Shown here: piece after piece, positions 1 to 19,680 of the stretch
Layout of the letters: each line of letters begins with the position of its first letter
Numbering within the stretch: the stretch's first letter is position 1
The notes under the pieces: generated by a model
Database searches by the model: none
What the model was told of the DNA's origin: nothing
The model's input: only the letters and a program-made list of their open reading frames with translations
DNA from: Morella rubra
Taxonomy: Eukaryota; Streptophyta; Magnoliopsida; Fagales; Myricaceae
NCBI GenBank assembly: GCA_003952965.2
Contig: CM025850.1
Coordinates: 6,684,125 to 6,748,124 of the forward strand
Direction of reading: 5' to 3'
Length of the DNA: 64,000 nt
Program-made: the position numbers and the translations under genes

Positions 1-2312
1 TGACTTTGTTTATGTGATCTGTATAATTTCTATGTTAAGTAACAATGCCAGAGATTAAAATGACTAATTTTAATAACAATATCATTTATTAATATTCCTT
101 AGTCCAATTTTTATTGTACTTAAAAATTTTACTATATATAGCACGATGTAAACAAGTGGTATCAAAGTCATCTATATATAATTCTATCCTTAAATGAATT
201 AATGTTGGATATAACTATACAGTAGGCTCTTTTATGGGGCTTGTGGGTACAGAGGCTAGAGCTGTACATATTGGTTGGATGAGCTGTTTTTCCTTAATCC
301 AATTACTGGGACACGTATAATATAATTAATTCCCACTACTAAGTAGGATTAGCAAAAGGTGCCAGTGCTAATCTAAAAGCACTCCCATAATAAATATAAA
401 GCAGAAGTTTAGGTTGCTGACTAGTAAAGACCGAAGAAAAAACATTGTAGTTGAATAGTGACGAAACCAAGATTGAATTTGAAGGGAGTAAACTCATAAG
501 ATAAAATGATGAAAAGTTTTTTTTACTACTTAATGTAAAAAATGTATTAGAATTATAATATTGAAAATTGAGGACTAAAAGTATTAAGGACACCTATCGA
601 GTACCAATTGTCCTTCAACTTGAAGGCACACATATGCCAAACATAAAAATCTGGTTCTACTCAATAAAAGAGAAGAAGAACGAGACACAGTTTTTCAAAT
701 GACAACGTACATCCCTTTCATTCCTTCTAAACCAATTGTCATTCAAAATCATGAAAATCTCATAAAATGGAGGACAAGTACCACGTATACTTGCTTAGAA
801 AGAAAAAAGAAAGTACCACCTATACTAAAAAATTGGGGTAAAGTCACTTTGAGCCCTTAAACTATCAAGCAAATTACAAATAGGGCCCCAAACTACCAAT
901 TTGACACATTAAGTCCTTCAACTTCCATAATTGATTAAATTGTGTCTTGAACTAAAATCTAACGATCAAAATTGTGTCACGTGGCTCATTTTAACATACG
1001 TGGCACGAATTTGACCATAGATTTTAGTTCAGACACAAATTGATGAAATTTGGTAGTTCGTAAACTCAATGTATCAAATTAAATTAGTAGTTTGGGCCCT
1101 ATTTGTAATTTGCTTGATAGTTTAAGGGCTCAAAGTGATTTTTTCCCTAAAAAATTTCATTCCAATCCATTAATGAACAACCCAATATTTTTTCATTAAC
1201 AACAAAACCCACCAAAATTAACATAAACTGAGAATACCCCAACAATCTTTGAGCCACAAATTCCTTAAACCACATGAAAACAACAAAATTCGTACCTTAA
1301 TTTACACACCAAACATACCCAGATGATTAAAACAAGAATTCCATCAAGTATATCAGCAAGAAAAAAGAAAAAAGAAAAAGGAATGCATAAAAGATCAAAC
1401 TTGCAACCGGGAGCAGTTTTTAGCACCACTTCAAATTCATTTTTAATTACTCAGTAATCACAGTATCACAATTAAAATAATCTCTACAATCTGTTTAATC
1501 GAAAAATAATATTACAGATTCACAATTTCTATTTCATCAATTTTGAAACTTGAAAGAGAGTACCTGGAGAGAGAGAGACGAAGAGAGAGAAAGAGCTGTG
1601 CAGTGACTGTGAGACTTGAGAGAGAGAGAGAAAGGGCTGGACGGGCTTGGGCGCCTGGGTCTGGGGCGTTGGGGGGCTGGGCTGGGCGGGCTAAGGGAGC
1701 GGGCCTGTTCTGAATCATATTGCATACATATAAACAAAATAAAATAAAATTGAACTGATCGTTAAGGCCAACCGGGGCAGCTCCGCTAGTTCCGCTTCTG
1801 TTTTTAGCCATTAACGTCTGTACTGCTTTTGGTGCTTAATGCAATCATGCTTGCTCACACTTCGATGTTATAATTTCTACTTAAAAAACTAGCTTCCACG
1901 TCTTAAATAGGATTTCTAAGCCTCTTTTAGGAGGGCCTCACGCAAGACAAGAACCACATGTGATGTGCAATGATTAAGGATACGGGGTCCTATTATCGTA
2001 AAATAAAAACAACAAAATTTCTTTCTCCTTTTTATATTATATTATTCAAGCTTCATCTGCCGGCCAGCTTAGAGCACGAGTTTGTAGCACCAAATTGGCC
2101 CAATAAATGAATGGGCCTAATCTTCCTAACACCATCATGGCCATTACGAGGCCCATTTGTCGCGTGTCCAATATCCTAATTCCTATCAAAACCCCTTTCC
2201 CATTTTACAAAAACCCGAACCAAACGGGAAAACCCGATAGGCGATAGCAACCAAAAGCTCTTTACCTCGGACGCACATTGCTGTTGAACGCCCACGCTGG
2301 ATCCTACTGAAG
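1..2312. other. Intergenic region upstream of the pseudouridine synthase gene
   Basis: No convincing gene seen. The region holds a MITE (listed separately) and a purine-rich GA tract near 1555-1635 that creates spurious Arg/Ser/Pro-rich reading frames on the minus strand. The last 250 bases before 2313 presumably hold the promoter and 5' UTR of the plus-strand gene, but I see no clear TATA box. Confidence 0.6.
835..1147. mobile_element. MITE with long terminal inverted repeats and 9-bp target duplication
   Basis: The first and last ~55 bases are near-perfect inverted repeats: the left end reads GGGGTAAAGTCACTTTGAGC and the right end is the complement of GGGAAAAAATCACTTTGAGC. The 9-bp direct repeat TAAAAAATT flanks the element at 826-834 and 1148-1156. 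A 9-bp target duplication with long terminal inverted repeats is typical of Mutator-like elements. There is no coding capacity, so this is a non-autonomous element. A diverged relative of its left half lies near 28940-29100. Confidence 0.85.
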
Positions 2313-5300
2313 ATGGCCTTAGTGAGTTTCGCTTCAATCTTAGCCAATGGCGGCCGGAGTTTCAGTTGGCCTGGGGCTCTGGTGCGCACGTTAGCAACCA
2401 GCCACGCTGCTCTGAGTAAGCACTACAGCAACAAGCACGTGGTGGGTTGGTCGTCCTGTTCTGGGAGTTCACAAAGCAACAGCAGAGCGTTTGCATGTGA
2501 ATCCTCAAATCTAGACGTTACAACGACAGCTTCTGTTAAATGGTGCGTAGGACTTAGAAATTTTATTGCGTATAAATTTTATTGCGTATATTCTTGGGTG
2601 CCTGTGATACTGGCTAGTGGCTTACTGTGTTTCTATCAATTGCAACGAATTATGCTTGTGCTTCGATTGTTTGCTGATAAGACTGAGGAAATGGAAGGAT
2701 GAAGTTTATAGCGTTATTATTCCACACATATAATATATTTCTCTTTCAGAAAAAGTAAATTCTCTTCTTCTTTAACGGGGAACTCAAATATCCCAAACTT
2801 TCTGCCAGTAGTTTATCGGGGGGTCTGTAATTTTGGCTTGTTCGTTCGTCAGTTGAATGGAGAATTCTGGCTAAATTATTCCCAAACTTGTTGGGAGAGA
2901 TGAACACTGGAGAAGTCCTCTAGTGGGTTAAGAATATAATACTCAACCTAAACGCATAAACTTATACATTTGAGTCAAATTGTACTATACTTGTGACATC
3001 TTTCCAATATGGGAGTCAACTTTTTTACACTCTCAGATGTGATGTGTATATTCAACAATCGTCCCCTTGCATGTGAGTTCATCAGTACATTGCTCCACTG
3101 CCCTTTGAACAGAAATCTTTTTGCAGCTTGTTCTCTAGATTATCTAGTGGACCATATCATACAAAACAGTCTCCTGCGAGTGGAAGCCACCCAATCCTAC
3201 CGGGATCGTTTCTGCAAAGCCCCTCTCCTAGGATCCATCTTGTGTCTCATGCCTGCGTAACTTGCTTCCTCTTCGTTCCCCTCGAATGGAAGCCTGTTGT
3301 GCAATTGACCACACGATCACAGTAAATTACAGAAAAAACAAACACACAAATAACACCAAAATTTGACGTGGTTCTCTTAGGGTGAGGTATATCCACAAAC
3401 AAAAACGACAAGAAAAATTCCCTAATACGAAAATCAAGAGTACAAGTAAACAATGAAGAAGACCACTCTAAATAACCAAATCCCTAATACACCTAAACAT
3501 CTCACTCTCGCACAAGAAAATCTGTCTATCTTATAATTCTCTTGTTGAGCCACAAAATAGAGACTAGAGATTTATACGACATTGATGCTCTCCAATATCC
3601 GCGAGACACACCAACTTGCTCTTTGCAATTCTTCTCTCTCTCTCCTTTAGACTGCAACCTCTATAACACTCTTTCGCTTTTATTTTCGGCATCTCAATCC
3701 TAATTGAAAAAGAATTGCTACTAAGGATTGCATCTACATCCAAAAACATCAGTTGAGGAATTTGGATAAAATGAGAACACTTCAGTTTGCTACTCCAAGG
3801 CAAACTCAACAAAGTTCTTTCCGATCCTACTGACCCTTTTCTTTTTGGAGCTCCGTTCCTAAGATCCACCTCGTGCTTCGCTCAGCACAACTTGCTCTCT
3901 CCTCTCTTTGAAGTGTCTTTTCTTGATCTTACAAGCCTTCTCTGAACCATACTATTGGCTTTAATACCACTTGTCAGGGAGTCTTCTAGTGGGTTAAGAA
4001 TATAACATATAGACACACCACTCAAGTAGTGTCTTTACATGTTATATTATGAGCTCACTAGACAACTCCTCAAGTATTTATCTTTCCAACAAAACTTACT
4101 TGCACTTTGTTTGTGCATGAACCTTGACAATGCCTCCTTTTTTGTTGGGATTTATCTTTTGACAAAACTTACTAGACTTTGTTTGTGATGCTTGAAAAAA
4201 TGTTTTGTGAAAAAGGTGTTGGACGTAAAGTGGGTGTGAAAGTGTAAATTGGGTTTTAGTTTGCCATTTGTTATTTATTTGTGTATTACCGTGGCGGTTC
4301 ATATTGCTTTAAGATTTTGAGATGCTTTTTTGCAGCTCAAAAAAATTATTTTTCCATTTCTTCCTCTTTTATTTCTATCTTTTTTTCTTTTTTCTTTTTT
4401 CCCCAGGTGAATTCATATATTTTTTTTCATATACTTTTTAGTGCCTGTTCATTGGCTTGCTAACTCTAAGATATGAAATTTTGTTTAAGCTACCCTAAAT
4501 ATGATCGCTTGTTGCCATGTCCCTCGCACAATGGCCCACCAAGAGTTGAACACTTGATTGTTTCAGAAGGAGGGCCTGTTCTGGAATATATCTGTAAAGC
4601 TTTGGATCTTCCTCCTCTGTAAGTTCTGCTCTGTTGTTGTTTCATTGATTTATAATTGAAAGTACCGTGTCTGATTCTTTGTTGTTTGGTACTAATCAGG
4701 AAAGTGATAAGTGGGAAAATTTTCATTCTTTGAAGGTTTGTTGGAGATCTCATTCATTTTGGAGCTGTGTATTATGCCCTTGTATGTCCACAGCCTCCTC
4801 CAAGCGCCACTCCTGAGCAAATAAGGACATTTGAAGAAGTTACAGCACCATTAGTACTGAGAAAGAGAGGTTCCATCAAAGGAAAAACAATACGAGAAGC
4901 ACAAAAAACGTTTAGGATAACTTACATCGACCAGTTCGTTGAAGCTGGAACATACTTACGAGTGCATGTACACCCAAAACGCTTCCCAAGGTATTGACAG
5001 AGTCTGATATCATTTTTATTAGCTTGATATTTGTTGACATCTGAATTTCAATCAGGTGCTATGAAATTGACTGGAAATCAAGAATTATAGCTGTGGCTGA
5101 ATCATATGTGGTTTTGGACAAGCCTGCTGGTACATCGGTAAGTAATCTACCCATTCATTTCTCAATGATGTTTATGTGACATCACCTACGTTGCAACACA
5201 AATGAAATGATATTATATAGTATTTCATACATTGTTTTAAATGCTAGAGTTGCGTAGTTTCATTTTTGCTTTTGACTGTGTGATTAGTTCGTTGATTGCT

Positions 5301-7612
5301 TAAGGATTTCTGATTCTATGGTTTTCTTATTAGGTGGGAGGAACTACAGACAACATTGAAGAAAGTTGTGCAAACTTTGTCACTCGTGCCTTGGGTTTAA
5401 CAACCCCTTTGATGACTACCCACCAGATTGATAATTGCACAGAAGGCTGGTACTGAATCTTATGTTGCTTGTTATCTTAGAAAATTTTTGAAATTTGTTT
5501 CCAGTGAGTAATGGCTAGTAATCTACTTGTAGTGTTGTGTTAGCAAGGACCAAAGAGTATTGTTCAGTATTTCACGGAAAAATCAGAGTAAGTTGTTTAT
5601 AGTACCATTTCTTTGCATAGACTGGAGTCAATTAGTTTTGCTCACTGGGAGCCAGACTCCAGAGCTGCAAGGGCCCCTCACGTATTGTGCCCCCACTCTG
5701 TGAGTGCACACTCCTCACAGAGTAAATGCAGATATCTGAATGTATGCATATATTGTACTTATATGCTTAAGTTTTAGCTCATGCTTTTGTGTCTTATTCT
5801 TAACCACACGATGCTGCTTCTCATCAGGAGAAAAAGGTGAAGAAGCTTTATCTTGCTCTTGCTGCTGCTCCTGTGCCAGTTGGAATAATTACCCACTACA
5901 TGCGTCCAATAAACATTGCTCCAAGACTCATTTCAGGAGGTGACTTCTCATCAACTTAGCTTGATCAATAGTTAGCATTGGGTCTACAGTTGCAGTGTTC
6001 TTTATTGTTGCATGTGGCAGATGTTGACCAACTAGTTATAAAATCATCAGTCTTCATATTTTCCATTTGGTGTTTTGATTCAAATGACATTCCTTTCACT
6101 TTTCGCCTTTTTCGATGGTGAAGATGTTGTTCTCAATTTGTTCAAGAAAGGTAGTCTTGGTTTAAGCCAAAGAGTCGATAAATGTGTCTTGGGAGCTGCT
6201 ACAATGGATACTCAGTACTCTACCGATTTGGTGGACCATGTGCGTGATAATTTACTTCATGGGTGAGCTCTCTTATTCAAGTTCAGGATGACCCAGCTTT
6301 GACAATTGAAAGAATAGAAGAAGCATCTGACATCCCTCATGTATGCTCCACTTTGTATGTAGTGAAACGGGATGGCTGAATTTATGAGGATATTTCGTGA
6401 AGAAACTCCGTTCTTGACACATTTTTTTATAGTAACGGTTCTGGCAAGTCCATTATTGGACCAATTATTTCTGCCAATCTTATATGGTTATGACTCTGTT
6501 CTGTGTGGGATTATGGGTGTAGATTGACCCCAAAACTTTCATGACATGCAGACTTTATTAAAGGATGGAATTTGTGTCAACTTGAGGTCTTAGAATGCAA
6601 GGAGGCTCCATGGCCGAATGCTGCCATTGAAAATAAATATTGTATTGAAGATTGTGGCTGGCCCTCCAAACGTATGGCTTATGAATGTAAAATAAACCTT
6701 CTGACTGGTCGGACTCATCAGGTTCATCACCTGTCCTTTATATTCTTTTTGTTCTAATTTGATTAGCATTAAGAGGAGCGTGTCGTCTAAGCCATGGCAT
6801 TTTAGAAATGAGTATTTGAATTCCATAACGTCAAATTTTGAGCTATTCTGTGGAGACAAAAGGTAATTATCCTCTGCAATTTTGCTGCACTCCCACCCGT
6901 ATGGTTCTTTTAGTGTTTCCTAATGATATTGCCCTTTGACTTGACTCTAAAGGACAAGTTGAAATTTACCTGAAAAGCTGAAATTTCATGGAGTCTAGGA
7001 TATGACATTCTGTGGATATCTTGTCTTAAGGTTTCTTAATTTTCGATATTTTAATTGGGTTTTCAATTAATTCGCTCAGTGTATCTGATGATGTGCAATT
7101 GGAAATATTAATCTGTGTCTGTAGACCTGCATTTCTAGAACTTCATTTTCATCAGATTTTTTGTCCTTTGGTTCAAGTAATGAATCTATTGACTTTTCAA
7201 TGCTGCAGAGAATTTATGGCACTATGACATTTAGTTTATCCACACATAGCTTTGTTATGATAGTCAATGCTATCAAATGTATCCTTTGGTAACATAAGTG
7301 AGAGTTATGGCAATAACTGGACTTATATTGCAGATTCGAGCACAGCTGGCTGCCTGTGATGCACCATTAGTGGGAGACTTGATGTACATGCCAGCTGCAA
7401 TTGCGGAGATGAAAAATCCTGGGCTTAACCCATTTGGAAAATACAAGAAAGATTATACAAGTGAGACTGATAAAGCAATAGCTGTTACAGAATGGATTGC
7501 ACAGCATGGAAAGGAACCAAAGGTTGCTATTGGTCTTCAAGCATGTCAGATCTCATGGGATGATGGTGCACACATGTATGAGGCTGGGTCTCCTTGGTGG
7601 AGATGTGAATAG
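2313..7612 (+). CDS. RPUS6: RNA pseudouridine synthase 6-like, chloroplastic (RluA family)
   Basis: Predicted to isomerise uridine to pseudouridine in plastid RNA. Nine coding exons join in frame: 2313-2542, 4490-4618, 4736-4990, 5056-5137, 5334-5449, 5533-5587, 5828-5939, 6552-6721, 7334-7612, giving 475 residues. This is close to the length I recall for Arabidopsis RPUS6, which it follows closely from the motif YPKYDRLLPCPS to the C-terminal ISWDDG and PWWR. The first ~75 residues are Ser/Ala-rich and poor in acidic residues, consistent with a transit peptide. The catalytic Asp lies at about residue 265 in HQIDNCTEG, the family version of the RluA HRLDxxTSG motif. The second part of the active site shows as LLTGRTHQ followed by IRAQLAACDAPLVGD. 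Intron 1 (2543-4489) is unusually long and carries a retroelement-like insertion. The 612-bp intron between exons 7 and 8 holds an unexplained reading frame. The gene converges on the beta-glucosidase downstream. Confidence 0.93.
2895..4110 (-). mobile_element. Possible TRIM/LTR-type retroelement remnant in RPUS6 intron 1
   Basis: A ~30-base segment with core CTAGTGGGTTAAGAATATAA occurs near 2920 and again near 3981 in the same orientation, about 1.06 kb apart. Just outside the second copy, at about 3959-3972, sits GGCTTTAATACCA, the complement of a slightly altered plant primer-binding site (TGGTATCAGAGC). That is where a minus-strand element would have it. The internal sequence has no gag/pol coding. 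A decayed terminal-repeat retrotransposon in miniature would explain both signals. Exact ends and target duplication are not clear to me. Confidence 0.42.
6075..6360 (+). other. Exon-like reading frame inside an RPUS6 intron, origin not recognised
   Basis: Within the intron between exons 7 and 8 a frame reads about 50 residues of well-formed protein containing RVDKCVLGAATMDTQYSTDL, up to a stop at 6264-6266. A second frame at about 6283-6340 reads VQDDPALTIERIEEASDIPH. Codon usage and composition look like real protein, but neither piece belongs to the pseudouridine synthase, and splicing across it joins in frame. It may be a fragment of another gene inserted into the intron. I do not recognise the parent family. 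Confidence 0.35.
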
Positions 7613-8461
7613 CTTAAAATAGGTACTTGTGGATGAGGATCAACTGCAGATTTAGTGATTTCCTTCAGCTAGACTGTGGTCCATGTCCTGTGTCGCTGTT
7701 AGTCGTGATTTCCTGACTTAGGTATTGCTCTAATGCTCTTGATTTTATCTCTCATGCGAATCAATTCATTCAGTGGTTTAAAATAAATAAGACATATCTA
7801 AAGTGCAGGCCAGGTATTGATTATTGAGATGCACTGCTCAATTCAAGGGAGGGCGAAAACATTTGGACCATTTTATGTTGTTTAGCTTGCATGTCATGGA
7901 AGTAATTTTGGTAGGTGAGAACTTTGGGCGGTGCAGAGCTAAAAAGCTCGACTTGTAGTATGATTGTGCTCTTACCAGGCAGAAGCAGATCGTGGTTTTG
8001 TACTATCTCCTGCCCCCTTTCTTTCGCCACAGTTATATCAATAGTGGGGTCTTTTTTCGTTTTCCCTCTTACATGGTTACACCTAATATTACTTCCCTGG
8101 CATTATGTTATAGCCATCAGTAACATGGCTTTAAGATGTATGCACACAACTAGCTTGGCATACTATATGAAGAAGGTTTGTGTCATGGTCAATCACAATT
8201 GCTTATCTATTGAAGGATCATTATTTATACTGATTCTCTTTAGTCTTAATTGTAATTTTGTACTCATTGGCAGTTGCTTCAATGGAAGTTGGGTTTCTTG
8301 TTTTCAGATATTATGAATTTCTTGATATCCCTTGTTTGTAGATACTTATATATGGACAAAATTTCCTTTGTTTACAATACTGAGTTACCACAATGATAAG
8401 TCACCTTACTATATGTATGTTCCTGTGAACTTGAAGACATGAATAAAACATTATGCGTATG

Positions 8462-12143
<3,682 letters not shown>

Positions 12144-13070
12144 GGCAGAAACCCCTTGCCTGATCGCTTAAACAACCAACTCGATGGCCTTAAGTAGAGA
12201 GGGAAAAGGTCCGGCATTTTGGTTCCCATTGATGTTCCTGGGCCCGCATCTTACGTGGACCGTTATGTTTAGACACCACGTTGTCGTGTTTGATAGACCT
12301 TGGGCATTGGATTTTTGTCATTATCCAAACAAATATGGAGAACTTCTTTCAGCATTTCATGCACCGCATCTAGGATCGACTCAGTCCAGAAGCCGAACAA
12401 CTTATGAGGCGTCAAGAGAAACAGGAAATAGGAATTAGAAGTCTATTTGCAACAGGAAGCTGATTCCCTGCTCACCAAGAGGGTAATGATTCTCCACTCT
12501 CTGTTGGAAGACAAGACATGATCTTTGGTTTGCATTGATTTGATCCTGAAGCCATAACCACTCTCAAGAAAGAAAAACTATAATAATTAAGAACCGGGAA
12601 AAGGGAAAAAAGCCACAGATCTCTGGGCCCTGGATGTTGGAAATTGTATTTATGGTCGCGGGAGGGGCTTTAAGTACAACTTCTTGACCCTCCAATTTCA
12701 ATTATCAAAATATCTTCTTTATCTTTTTAATTTTTTATAATATATATATTTAAGGGATGATATATTTAAATCAGAGGTGCTGGCTCAAATTAAGATTCGT
12801 TGGCTAAATCATGATGTGGCGACATACCTTTTGTTAGTGGGGTTGATAAAGAGGATACCCACGGAAACTTCTGCAAATTATATTCACCAAGTGATTTCCA
12901 GCAGCATATTTGTGAGGCATAAATAGGTAATGAGAGGCATATTAGGCCAGGTTCTACCTATTACAATATTTTTTGTCTAAAGAACGTATTCGGCAAAATC
13001 ACGCTTCAAATTAGTGTGAGCTTTTATTTCTACAAACTATTAGCTAGCTATTCAGGTGCCATCTCTTGCA
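12144..13070. other. Spacer between the two tandem beta-glucosidases
   Basis: This stretch must contain the promoter of the upstream-facing copy 1 and the 3' end of copy 2. Short open frames are present, including one at 12184-12438 on the plus strand, but none resembles a known protein and none is supported by splice context. I see no repeat or RNA gene. Confidence 0.5.
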
Positions 13071-16816
<3,746 letters not shown>

Positions 16817-18351
16817 CGGAATGAAAGAAAGTACTCTGCTCCTGATGGAATAAAATTACCTACAGAGAACTTATGGAGTGGTATATTTTGCGAAAACTTG
16901 TGTAGTTTTCACGGGGTACATCAGAATTCCCATGAAGCCTAACGTCATGCAAATACTGATATTGGAATGTAGATTACTATCGACATGTCACTAGCAATGA
17001 CTTTCTTCACCTCTACTTGAGACCAACGCTAATGACACGAAAAAAAGCCGAGTGAGGCTCTTCTAATAGTAACTCGGGTGATTTCCGCATTGGCCTGCAA
17101 GCAAAACAAGTGCGTTGGGTCACTTAACTCTGTGCAAGAGACTGTTTGTTAAAGTGACTGAAAGATGTGACCGACACTACACTCTCAGCTCTCTCTCTAA
17201 ACCCACTCTGTAGATTTTTTTTTTTTTTGGGCAGATGTGCGATTCCTGGAAGGATAGAGGTCCGGCTCTCCATTCCTCCATCTCTCTCGTTCGTTTTCTC
17301 TCTTTATTTTTTATTTTTTTATTAAATAAATAGGTTATTTGAATAAATTTTTTATATTTATTATAATAAAAAAATATAATTTAATAAAAGAAGTGAAATT
17401 ATGTTAAATTTATGATTAAAAATAAAATTTTAAAATAGTATGACTATTCAGTATATTTATGTTTTGCAAACGCCTGATCAATCTGCCCATTTTGATCCCC
17501 TTTCTCCTTGCACGCGCTCCACAGACGGACTCCCCAGCCTCAAATTCTGCTGCCACCCACTGCAGGTCCCCCAAACCCATGGCGCGTGAGATCCACGCGC
17601 TGCCACAGGCGCGGGCGAATCTGATGCGCCACCTACTCATATGGCGATTTGACCTTAATTTTCCTTTATTGGAGGTTTCCAAATTACATCTAAGTCCTTA
17701 TATCAATAAATACGAGATTGAGGTCTCTTTTGGTGGCAGCAAACACCATACATGTAAAAAAAAAAAATGCTCCTCTATCTATATCTACGGGTACAAAGAT
17801 CTTCATCAAACAGTTCAAAGCAATCATCTACCGTACATCATTTATGTGCAGCAATTCACTTTGTGGATAATCTCAAAAAATTACTTTTATAACGGCCTTT
17901 TTTTAATTTATCAAAAAATCATATACCAGATCAGCCTGCAGGCTCCATTTCCTGTTTTATATTTTTCTTTTGGCACTTTATTGGTTGTTTTGGGTGATAG
18001 AATTTGATAAATTTTGTATAAAACATAACGGAGAGTGGAGAAAAAATAAAGAAAGATAGATTTAAGTGATTTGATTTAAGAGATCTAAATTTATTGTAAA
18101 AGTTATTTATATTTGTATTATAAATCTATATAAATTATAAAGATAAAATCTCTATTTATAAAAACAGAATACAAAACATAATAATAGAATATTTATATAT
18201 TTAAAATTTAATATCTTTATAATCATAATATTATATTAAATTTTAATATAATACTATTTATAACGATTTAATATCATCGTAATTATAATATCATATTATC
18301 GCTAATATTGAGAGTGTTTGTACTGTACTACAACTCATGTGGTACCTTCTA

Positions 18352-18615
18352 TGCGAGTAATGTAATAGTATATAATGAAAAAAAGAAAAGAAAAGAAAGA
18401 GACGTGACATTATCGAACGAGGAAAAACGAATTGATCACTTAACGGACAAGAAAATAGTGCAAGCAATTAAAGTAATGATGTGATATTACAACCTTTTAT
18501 GCTAGTAATATAATGAGAAAAGAGAGAGAGAGAGAGAGAGATAGATGTGACATTAACGAACGAGAAAAAACGACTTGATCACTGAACTGACAAGAAAAAG
18601 TGCAAGCAATTAATG
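18352..18615. repeat. Two-copy direct repeat with internal (GA)n microsatellite
   Basis: A unit of about 120 bases occurs twice. Both copies contain GTGACATTA followed by CGAACGAG, AAAAACGA, TTGATCACT and GCAAGCAATTA in the same order, at about 18352-18475 and 18500-18615. The second copy carries a pure GA run at about 18519-18540, where the first has a degenerate AAAAG run. This looks like a local tandem duplication followed by microsatellite growth. Confidence 0.75.
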
Positions 18616-19217
18616 TTATAATGTCAAAAGAGACTTGGCCAAGAAATCACATCGAAAAATCCACTCTCTTTCTATTTGAATATCAGGGGCAGGTCTTGGC
18701 TCCCATGAACCCCGACGTCGCATCAATTGTTTGATCAGCTGCCTATCAGCACATAATCACGGATCACATATGGGTTGATATCCCAAGGATAGTCCACTGT
18801 GATTTATGGGGATATTTGTACTTTGTAGAGAATTAATGTTCCCCTATGGAAGTCTAGAGCATTTAGTTCAGCGCCGAGGGAGGACCTACAAAGCCCAAAA
18901 CGCCAGTAACATTTCAACAGAGTCTATAATGCTACTGTGTGACAGAAAATTTAACAACTTCGATCTTAGCTTATCGAGAGGCCCGATCCTGGCCAACCTT
19001 AACTCTGGAGAAAAAGGGTTCCAAATGTTGTACGCAGTGGAATTTCCCTACCCTCAACATTGAAACTCGTGTTGTCCAGAGGATCGTACGGAGCACAAGG
19101 AAAGAGGCAAACAAGGGTAACTAACTTTGATAATCTTAAACATTCATCCCCAGAAGTGATAATAAACAAAGCTATATCATTACTACAACGAATCAACAGA
19201 AAGAAAAGGAACACTAA

Positions 19218-19477
19218 GGCAGCATGTTTTATCTCAAAACGTTTTTAAAATTTTTTTATAATTATTTTTTTATCAATTTCAAAATCTTTTTATAAATTTC
19301 AATAAATTTTATAAATTCCAACAACTTTTAATAAATTTTTTACAAACTTTAACAACTTTTAACAAACTCTAACAACTTTTAACAAAATTTTCACCAATCT
19401 CAAGAGAATCTACACCATCTCTCAAAAACACAAACATAAACACAAAAAATGTTTTCAAAATAAAACCAAACATGGTC
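19218..19477. mobile_element. Tourist-like MITE (PIF/Harbinger type), TAA target duplication
   Basis: A very A/T-rich 260-bp segment flanked by the trinucleotide TAA at 19215-19217 and 19478-19480. Its ends contain inverted ATGTTT / AAACAT motifs (GGCAGCATGTTTTAT on the left, CCAAACATGGTC on the right). The interior consists of repeated TTTTAACAA-like words and resembles the element at 35370-35573. No coding capacity. It lies just beyond the translocator stop codon and may overlap its 3' UTR. Confidence 0.65.
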
Positions 19478-19680
19478 TAATCATCGAAAGCCACCCTTGC
19501 TATAATATGATCAAAATATGCCATTCCTATGATCTTGGATAAGAAACTCTTTGCAGTCAAACTGACCACCATATGATGTCCAGCAGTCATTGCCAATACT
19601 TGCAGCTCCATCGCAAGCTAAATCCTCGCTTCTTTTCCACGTTCCATGAACTACTATGAGAATTGAGATCCTCGACTCCC

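Larger units (their letters stand above)
16817..19480. other. Intergenic region, repeat-rich
   Basis: No gene supported. The A/T-rich stretch from about 17280 to 18310 yields a 182-codon open frame at 17459-18007 with no recognisable domain and a composition typical of noncoding DNA. The region also contains a two-copy direct repeat (18352-18615), a GA microsatellite and a Tourist-like MITE, listed separately. Confidence 0.55.

Noticed and set aside
1512..1811. Overlapping Ser/Leu- and Pro/Arg-rich frames on the minus strand
   Set aside because: They arise from a GA/CT-rich tract read in different frames. The composition is simple repeat, not protein.
7821..8316. Open frames in both strands just after RPUS6
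   Set aside because: They overlap each other antisense, show no known domain and lie in the convergent 3' region between RPUS6 and BGLU copy 1. Probably UTR and spacer.
17459..18007. 182-codon open frame on the plus strand between BGLU copy 2 and GPT
   Set aside because: No recognisable domain and no splice context. Its latter part is A/T-rich low-complexity sequence, and the region is otherwise repeat-filled noncoding DNA.
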